Assembly: GCA_937881525.1 (NCBI GenBank)
Contig: CALGEE010000150.1
Coordinates: 1 to 33,847 of the forward strand
DNA: 33,847 nucleotides
Reading direction: 5' to 3'
From: an uncultured Sphingomonadales bacterium
GTDB taxonomy: Bacteria > Pseudomonadota > Alphaproteobacteria > Sphingomonadales > Sphingomonadaceae
Numbering within the stretch: position 1 is the first letter of the stretch; every line of letters starts with the position of its first letter. The notes under the pieces are model-generated. The model had not been told where the DNA came from. It made no database searches and saw nothing but the letters and a program-made list of their open reading frames with translations. Shown here one piece after another: positions 27,454 through 33,847 of this stretch. Both the position numbers and the translations under genes were made by a program.

Positions 27454-28827
27454 TTAGAAGCTCATTTCGTCATAGACGCGCGATACATCGCCGCCCCATT
27501 CGCTATGAAATTTGTCGAGTAGCTGTTCGGCGACAGTTTTGCCGCTGGCGACGATTTCACGCAATGGGTCGAGATAGCCGGTTTCATTGTCGCCGCTGCT
27601 GTTCAGGCAGTTGCGGGCAGCCAAGCCAGAAGATGAGATCTCCAATATGCGGCCAGCCAGATCCAGCAGCTTGCCACCGCCAGGAATTGCTGCGTTCAAT
27701 CCTTGCGCTGGAACTGCACTGCGCAGCGTTTCACGCTCTTCCATGGTCCAATGCTTTACCTCGTCCCATGCAGCGTCAAGGGCAGCTTGATCATAGAGCA
27801 AGCCGACCCAGAAAGCAGGCAGGGCGCAAATGCGGTTCCATGGGCCACCATCGGCGCCGCGCATTTCCAAGAAGCTTTTCAGGCGCACTTCAGGAAAAGC
27901 GGTCGACATATGGTCTTCCCAGTCGCTCACCGTGGGTTTTTCCCCCGGCAGAACCGAAAGCTCGCCCTTTAAGAAGTCGCGGAAATCAAGGCCCGCCGCG
28001 TCAATATATTTGCCGTCGCGGTAGACGAAATACATCGGCACCTTCAGCAGATAATCGACATATTGTTCATAGCCGAAATTGGCGTCGAATACGAACGGCA
28101 ACATGCCCGTGCGCTGCGGGTCCGTGTCGGACCAGATATGGCTGCGGTAAGACAGGAACCCGTTGGGTTTACTTTCAAAGAAAGGCGAATTTGCAAACAA
28201 GGCGGTGGCCAAGGGTTGCAGCGCAAGCGACGTACGGAACTTATGCGCCATGTCGGCTTCGCTCGCATAATCAAGATTAACCTGAATCGTGCATGTGCGC
28301 AGCATCATATCGAGGCCCATGCTGCCAACGCGCGGCATATGGCGCAGCATGATGTCGTAACGGCCCTTGGGCATGACGGGCAGTTCGGCGCGTGTCTTGT
28401 CCGGCCAAAGCCCAAGGCCCAAAAAGCTGGTGTTGGTCTTGTAGCCAATGGCTTTGACCTGCTTCAAATGCCGCCCGGTCTCGGCGCAGGTTTGGTGCAG
28501 ATTCTCAAGCGGCGCACCCGACAGTTCAAGCTGGCCAGCAGGCTCAAGACTTATGGCACCGTCGCTGCCGCTCATCGCGATAACTTTGCCGTTTTCGTAC
28601 ACAGGCTCCCAACCAAACTCGGTCATCGCCATTAACAGGTCGCGAATACCGCCCGGTTCATCATAAGACGGCGCGTGATGGTCACTGCGGTTATAGACAA
28701 ATTTCTCATGCTCGGTGCCGATGCGCCAACGGTCCTTCGGTTTTTCCCCCTTGGCAATCGCAGCGACCAATTGATCGCGAGTTTCGATGACAGGATCTTT
28801 AAAGTCCGAAGTTGTTTTTGTGCTCAT
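27454..28827 (-). CDS. gshA: Glutamate--cysteine ligase (plant/alphaproteobacterial type)
   Basis: RWRIGTEHEKFVYNR...GGIRDLLMAM...DGAISLEPAGQLELSGAPLENLHQTCAE; 457 aa. Confidence 0.95.
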   Translation of the reverse strand: MSTKTTSDFKDPVIETRDQLVAAIAKGEKPKDRWRIGTEHEKFVYNRSDHHAPSYDEPGGIRDLLMAMTEFGWEPVYENGKVIAMSGSDGAISLEPAGQLELSGAPLENLHQTCAETGRHLKQVKAIGYKTNTSFLGLGLWPDKTRAELPVMPKGRYDIMLRHMPRVGSMGLDMMLRTCTIQVNLDYASEADMAHKFRTSLALQPLATALFANSPFFESKPNGFLSYRSHIWSDTDPQRTGMLPFVFDANFGYEQYVDYLLKVPMYFVYRDGKYIDAAGLDFRDFLKGELSVLPGEKPTVSDWEDHMSTAFPEVRLKSFLEMRGADGGPWNRICALPAFWVGLLYDQAALDAAWDEVKHWTMEERETLRSAVPAQGLNAAIPGGGKLLDLAGRILEISSSGLAARNCLNSSGDNETGYLDPLREIVASGKTVAEQLLDKFHSEWGGDVSRVYDEMSF

Positions 28828-28915
28828 GCCGGCCGTTTAGAAATGTAGCGTCTATATTGCCAGCAGATTTATGGTTCATGCCATACAGTGTTGAACGGGT
28901 AAGTCGCAGCATAAG

Positions 28916-29659
28916 CTACGCCGACCAATCGCCGTTCTTGGCCATCCAAACGGAAATAGCAGTGACCGCGGCGGTGTCGGCGCGCAATACGCGCGGGCCA
29001 AGCGATACTGATCGCGCGCTGGGATGTGCACGGATGGCCGCATTTTCGCTGTCTGTGAAGCCACCTTCTGGCCCGATTAACACTGCGCCAGGTCCGGCCG
29101 TAATGGCGTCTAGAAACGGTTCGCCACCGCGTTCATCGCAGAAATAGAGCGTTCGTTCGGTTGGCCATTTTTGTAAGAGCGCCTCGATTCGGGTGAGCGT
29201 TGCAATCTGTGGTAACGCGGTGCGCTCACATTGCTCGGCGGCTTCAATCATATGCGTGCGCAGGCGTTCATCCTTGACCTTATCCACTACGCAGCGCGCG
29301 GTCAGCACAGGCACAAAGCGCGATATGCCAAGCTCACACGCTTTTTCGGCGATCCAGTCGAAACGGTCCTTTTTAACGAGCGCCTGACATATCCATAGGT
29401 CCGGGCTGAGTTCGCGATCACGCAATTTGCTATCGACTGTAAGGTCAAGGTCGCGTTTGCCCAGATGTGCTATCGTCGCAAGATATTCGCCAGAAATATC
29501 GTCAAACAGCTTTACCGGCGCACCCTCTTTCAGGCGCATGACGCCTGTGAGGTAATGCGCGCTGTTGCCAGCGATGTTCAGGGTCGCGCCCACAGCCAGC
29601 GGTTGTTCCACAAACAACCGGGGTGTCGATTTTGGGGGCCAGGCGGGTGTTGCGGGCAT
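28916..29659 (-). CDS. rsmE: 16S rRNA (uracil(1498)-N(3))-methyltransferase
   Basis: RLFVEQPLAVGATLNIAGNSAHYLTGVMRLKEG; AVLIGPEGGFTDSE; SLGPRVLRADTAAVTAI. Confidence 0.93.
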   Translation of the reverse strand: MPATPAWPPKSTPRLFVEQPLAVGATLNIAGNSAHYLTGVMRLKEGAPVKLFDDISGEYLATIAHLGKRDLDLTVDSKLRDRELSPDLWICQALVKKDRFDWIAEKACELGISRFVPVLTARCVVDKVKDERLRTHMIEAAEQCERTALPQIATLTRIEALLQKWPTERTLYFCDERGGEPFLDAITAGPGAVLIGPEGGFTDSENAAIRAHPSARSVSLGPRVLRADTAAVTAISVWMAKNGDWSA

Positions 29660-29760
29660 GTCTCGTGTCTACCCGCAAATAGGGCTGCCGTCATCTCCCA
29701 ACTGAACCCGCGCGAACTTCTCAGATGACGCGCAGGATTAATTTTGGCAGTACCCGCGTT

Positions 29761-30669
29761 ATGACATCGAACCTTGTCCCCGACAGCGAGCATAGCGGCA
29801 TCATTAGACTGCTGCCGGTGAAGCTGGGCGCGTTGGCCCTTTTGGCGCGATTGGACCGTCCCATTGGCTGGTGGCTGTTGTTTTGGCCCTGTATGTTCGG
29901 GCTGGCGCTATCGGGTGGGCTTATCCAGCGCTGGGACCTTGCTTTGTGGATGCTGCTGGGCGCGATCGTGATGCGCGGGGCGGGGTGCGTGTATAATGAT
30001 ATCGTGGACCGCCATCTTGATGCGCAAGTCGCGCGCACTGCGTCACGGCCGTTGCCCAGTGGCGATATTGGCGTGCAGGCGGCATGGGCGTTTCTGTTTG
30101 GCTTATGCGCCATCGGCCTGCTGGTGCTCATTCAGCTCCGGTGGGAGGCGCAGATTGCCGCCTTGGGCAGCATCCTTCTGGTTGCGGCATACCCGTTTAT
30201 GAAGCGCATAACCTGGTGGCCGCAGCTTTGGCTTGGACTGGTGTTTAGCTGGGGTGCATTGGTCGGCTGGGTAGCAATCATGGGGCAGGCCAATGCTGCC
30301 ATGTTCTGGTTGTATGCCGGCACGATATTCTGGGTCGTTGGCTATGACACCATCTATGCCATGCAGGACCGCGAAGATGATGCGTTGGTCGGGATTAAAT
30401 CGAGCGCCTTGCGGCTTGGCGGCAACGTCCGAGCAGGTGTGGCGGCATTCTATATTTTGACGCTGCTCGGCTGGGGCATGGCGATTTGGAGTGTCCGGCC
30501 CGAAAAGCAGGCTTTGGTCGCGCTCCTTCCCGTCGCCTTTCATTTGGGCATGCAAGTCGCATCGCTGAAATCTGATGGCAGCAATGCGCTTGGCCAGTTC
30601 CGTTCAAACCGCGTGGCAGGTTTGCTGGCCGCGCTTGCATTTTTGGTCGTTGGTGCGACCGGACAATAA
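29761..30669 (+). CDS. ubiA: 4-hydroxybenzoate polyprenyltransferase
   Basis: ARLDRPIGWWLLFWPCMFGLAL; GAGCVYNDIVDRHLDAQVARTASRPLPSG; YDTIYAMQDREDDALVGIKSSA. Upstream start at 29725 also possible. Confidence 0.94.
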   Translation: MTSNLVPDSEHSGIIRLLPVKLGALALLARLDRPIGWWLLFWPCMFGLALSGGLIQRWDLALWMLLGAIVMRGAGCVYNDIVDRHLDAQVARTASRPLPSGDIGVQAAWAFLFGLCAIGLLVLIQLRWEAQIAALGSILLVAAYPFMKRITWWPQLWLGLVFSWGALVGWVAIMGQANAAMFWLYAGTIFWVVGYDTIYAMQDREDDALVGIKSSALRLGGNVRAGVAAFYILTLLGWGMAIWSVRPEKQALVALLPVAFHLGMQVASLKSDGSNALGQFRSNRVAGLLAALAFLVVGATGQ

Positions 30670-30695
30670 TAAACCACGGCCTAAAGAGAGCATAT

Positions 30696-31711
30696 ATGGA
30701 ACATCGTCGTATCGGCAAAAGCGCCATTTACGTGTGCGACATCTGCATGGGCACCATGACTTTCGGGTCGCAAACCGATGAAGCGCAGGCGCATCGCATT
30801 CTCGACAAATGCCTTGATGCAGGCATCAATTTTTTCGACACAGCCGAAGGCTATCCCGTCCCGCCGGATATCAAATGGGTTGGCCGAACCGAGGATATTG
30901 TTGGTCGCTGGATGAAGGGTAAGAACCGCGATGCTATCATCATGGCCACAAGGGTCTCCGGACCAAGCCACACATGGTTCAAATCGCCCAAGCGCGGCTG
31001 CATACACTTGACCGCCACAATATCATCACCGCGGTTGAGGAGAGCCTGCGCCGACTGCAGACCGATTATGTCGACCTGTACCAGACGCATTGGCCCGACC
31101 ACGGCCTCGCTTATGACGAGACGATGGAAGTCCTCGACGAACTGGTACGGTCGGGCAAGGTGCGCATATTGGCTTGTTCGAATGAGACAAGCTGCGGCCT
31201 GATGAAGTCGTTGGCGACATCAGAATGCCTTGGCGTCGCGCGCTACGAGAGCATCCAGAATAATTTCTCGATCAACAACCGCCGGTTTGAAGACGAGTTA
31301 AAGCAAGTCTGCCGTCAGGAGGGCATTTCCCTGCTGCCTTATTCGCCCTTGGGTGGCGGCGTGTTATCGGGCAAATATCTCGACGGCGCACGCCCGGAAG
31401 GCGCGCTTTTCGCCCGCTATCTCGAAATGGCCGGATCGCGCCAAGTCGAAATGGCACAACGTTTTGCGGGCCCCCGCGCGCTCGAAAGCACGATGCGGAT
31501 CGTCGCGATTGGGCAAGAGGCGGGCATGTCTCCAGTGACGCTGGCGACTGCTTGGTCGAAACAGCATAACTTTGTCGCGTCGACGATAGTCGGCGTGAGC
31601 AAGGAAGACCAACTGGACGATATCTTCGCCGCGATTGACCTGAAGCTGAGCGATGAAGTGATGACCGCAGTGCACAAGGTGACGAAAGAGATACTGTACC
31701 CGATGGGGTGA
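30696..31711 (+). pseudogene. Aldo/keto reductase split by an apparent one-base frameshift
   Basis: N-terminal part in frame of 30696 (MEHRRIGKSAIYVCDICMGTMTFGSQ...TRVSGPSHTWFKSPKRG), C-terminal part in frame of 30974 (TLDRHNIITAVEESLRRLQTDYVDLYQTHWPDHG...); crossover near 30990-31015. Confidence 0.8.
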
Positions 31712-31760
31712 GAGCGTGATGGGGAGACGGAAACTCTCCTCCCGCACCGCCAAACTGGGT

Positions 31761-33224
31761 TCAGCCTATAATCTCCGCCTGCGCGCAGCCAAGCGCTTCG
31801 CCAAGCGCTTGCAAGCGCCGCGAGACGCTGTTGGACTGTAGCCGCACAGCCGAGCCGCTGAGATAGAGGCGAAGCGTCGCGCCATCGCCGTCGAGACGGC
31901 TGTCGCCAAGCGCGCCGCCGGTGCCACCATCAAGGCGGAGGGCAACGCGAATGGCAAGGCCCCAAATTACCGCTTGGGCCAGCGCCTCTGGTTTGGCCAA
32001 TGCCATCAGCGTTTCGGGAAGGGGGCGCTTTCCGGCGTGCACCGTCCATAAAGCCGCAGCGATGACGGCGCGGTCGCTGGCGCTGACGCCGGGCCAGCTG
32101 CCCTCCAATGCGAGGTCAAGCGCATGGTTGGCGCGATATTCGGGGTTCACGTTCCACACGCTGTCGGACAGCAAACACGCCGCCTGGCACAATCGCGCCT
32201 CATGTGCACTTTGCCCCGCAAATACCGGCGCAATCCATTTGGCAAGGGCATCGCCATGAAAGGGAAAGCGCCCAAGCCGTTCGCCTTCAAAACGGGCGGC
32301 GGCAATTAATGGGTCTTGCTTGCGTTCGGCAGGCGTCAATTGTTCAAACAACAACCCCTCGCGTAGGCCATAGATGCTTGTTACGAGCTTGCTTGGTTTC
32401 AATAATCCGACAATGCCACCCAACAATGTGGTCGCCCCCGGCAGTTCGGAAATGCGGCCCGCTGCGACCACGTTGGACCGCGTTAAGGCGTCTATGTCTT
32501 GGGTAAGCGGAGCGAGCACGTCTGGAGCCTCTGGCGGCATTTCATAATTGGACAATATGGTCAGCGGATAACCGGTTTCATGCATGTGCAGCCGGACAAA
32601 ACTGCGCCATGAACCGCCAATCATATAAAAGGGCAGGCCGGTTTCAATCGGGAAGGCGCGCTTGCCCATTGTCTTGGTAATATCATCGCGCAACATTGCT
32701 GTGACCTGCTTGGCCGATTTTCCCATCAGGACATCGTGCCGCAATGTGCCCAGCGGCAGCGATACGCACGCGCCCAATTTGCCATCGGCGATACGGATAA
32801 GTTCAAGGCTACCGCCGCCCAGATCACCGACATAGCCATTGGCGAAGGGATTATCGCTCAACACGCCATAGCCGGCCGCCGTTGCTTCGGCATTGCCATC
32901 AAGCACATCAACGCGAATACCAAGCGCTGCTGCTTTTTCGATCAACTCATGCCCGTTTTTGGCTTCCCGCGTTGCGGCGGTGGCGACCACGCGCATGCTG
33001 TCGACCTGCATCGCGCGGGCAAGCGTTTCGAAGCGCGCGAGTGCGGCCAGCGCCTTTTTCATCGTCGCTTTGTCAATTTCACCATCGCCGGTGAGGCACG
33101 CCCCAAGCTTTACCCTACTTTTTTCGTTGTAAATGGGCATGGGCGCGCGTGGCACCCCTGCGTAAACCACCAGCCGAACGGTATTTGAGCCAATATCTAT
33201 AACGGCCTGACGCACCGCCTTCAT
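31761..33224 (-). CDS. ppx: Ppx/GppA-family exopolyphosphatase/phosphatase
   Basis: [46 protein letters not shown]; 487 aa. Confidence 0.94.
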   Translation of the reverse strand: MKAVRQAVIDIGSNTVRLVVYAGVPRAPMPIYNEKSRVKLGACLTGDGEIDKATMKKALAALARFETLARAMQVDSMRVVATAATREAKNGHELIEKAAALGIRVDVLDGNAEATAAGYGVLSDNPFANGYVGDLGGGSLELIRIADGKLGACVSLPLGTLRHDVLMGKSAKQVTAMLRDDITKTMGKRAFPIETGLPFYMIGGSWRSFVRLHMHETGYPLTILSNYEMPPEAPDVLAPLTQDIDALTRSNVVAAGRISELPGATTLLGGIVGLLKPSKLVTSIYGLREGLLFEQLTPAERKQDPLIAAARFEGERLGRFPFHGDALAKWIAPVFAGQSAHEARLCQAACLLSDSVWNVNPEYRANHALDLALEGSWPGVSASDRAVIAAALWTVHAGKRPLPETLMALAKPEALAQAVIWGLAIRVALRLDGGTGGALGDSRLDGDGATLRLYLSGSAVRLQSNSVSRRLQALGEALGCAQAEIIG

Positions 33225-33847
33225 CTTTTTCGGACGAGGCTCAGCGTTGGAACCTTCTTGTCATCTGCGAGCGCGCCTCCGCGCCCTGAAAGCGACGCAT
33301 TGGTCATAAAATAATGATGCAGATTAAATGGCATTGTTCCGGCTTTCACCCTCTCATAGCGTCCATCCGAACGCAGCATCCAGCTTTGCTGGTTGTCGAG
33401 GAGGTTTGCAACCATAACCTGATCAAGGATTTGGTCATGCACGGTAGGGTTCTCAATCGGCAGCATATATTCTACGCGGCGGTCGAAATTGCGCGACATC
33501 CAATCTGCCGAAGAGATGAGGACTTTGGCATTAGGGTTCGGCAAATCTGCGCCATTGCCCATCGCCCAAATACGGCTGTGTTCAAGGAAGCGCCCGACGA
33601 CGGACTTCACGCGGATCCGCGACGACAGGCCCTTAACGCCGGGCCGCAAGCAGCAAATGCCGCGCACCACCAGGTCGATTTCAACGCCGGCCTCGCTCGC
33701 CTCATATAATTTGTCGATGACGGCCTTATCGACCAAAGAATTGAGCTTTGCCCAAACTGCACCGGGCCGCCCTGCGGCGACATGGGCAATTTCATCGTCA
33801 ATCAACGACATGACTTTGTCGCGCAAGCCCAGCGGGCTCATGGTCAA
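33221..33847 (-). CDS. ppk1: Polyphosphate kinase 1, C-terminal part (5' end lies outside the window)
   Basis: [38 protein letters not shown]...[28 protein letters not shown]; 4-bp overlap with ppx. The ORF-track Met is internal. Confidence 0.95.
   Translation of the reverse strand: MTMSPLGLRDKVMSLIDDEIAHVAAGRPGAVWAKLNSLVDKAVIDKLYEASEAGVEIDLVVRGICCLRPGVKGLSSRIRVKSVVGRFLEHSRIWAMGNGADLPNPNAKVLISSADWMSRNFDRRVEYMLPIENPTVHDQILDQVMVANLLDNQQSWMLRSDGRYERVKAGTMPFNLHHYFMTNASLSGRGGALADDKKVPTLSLVRKR

Noticed and set aside
27417-28280. 287-aa plus-strand ORF opposite gshA
   Set aside because: Arg/Cys/His-rich low-complexity translation with no recognisable domain, fully antisense to a clear gshA; shadow ORF of codon bias.

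Overview
The window looks like a chromosomal segment from an alphaproteobacterium, most likely a sphingomonad (inferred from protein character and gene content, not from a search). It is mostly housekeeping. In order it contains: a DegP-type protease 3'-truncated by the window edge with hflC/hflK (-); mrp, a Tat-type molybdopterin dehydrogenase and hemH (+); PHA metabolism (phaB; phasin; two acyl-CoA dehydrogenases; phaC); a minus-strand run clpS-SDR-DsbA-like isomerase-murA-LOV/HTH regulator; a DEAD-box helicase; an alaC-like aminotransferase, a thioesterase and an exported methyltransferase; apt; the tRNA-Trp/secE/nusG/rplKA/rplJL region (-), interrupted by a half-length EamA gene and a DUF808 gene on the opposite strand; gshA, rsmE, ubiA, a frameshifted aldo/keto reductase, ppx and partial ppk. 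I saw no CRISPR array, prophage, transposase or obvious defence island. The best second-look items are an EL222-like blue-light LOV-HTH gene directly behind murA, an 18-bp perfect palindrome upstream of the acyl-CoA dehydrogenase pair, duplicated TGTTGCA(C/G)TGCACAA sites upstream of the phasin gene together with an internal phasin start, and two GAGA-tetraloop hairpins in the rplK leader. I did not find a clearly novel multi-gene system.
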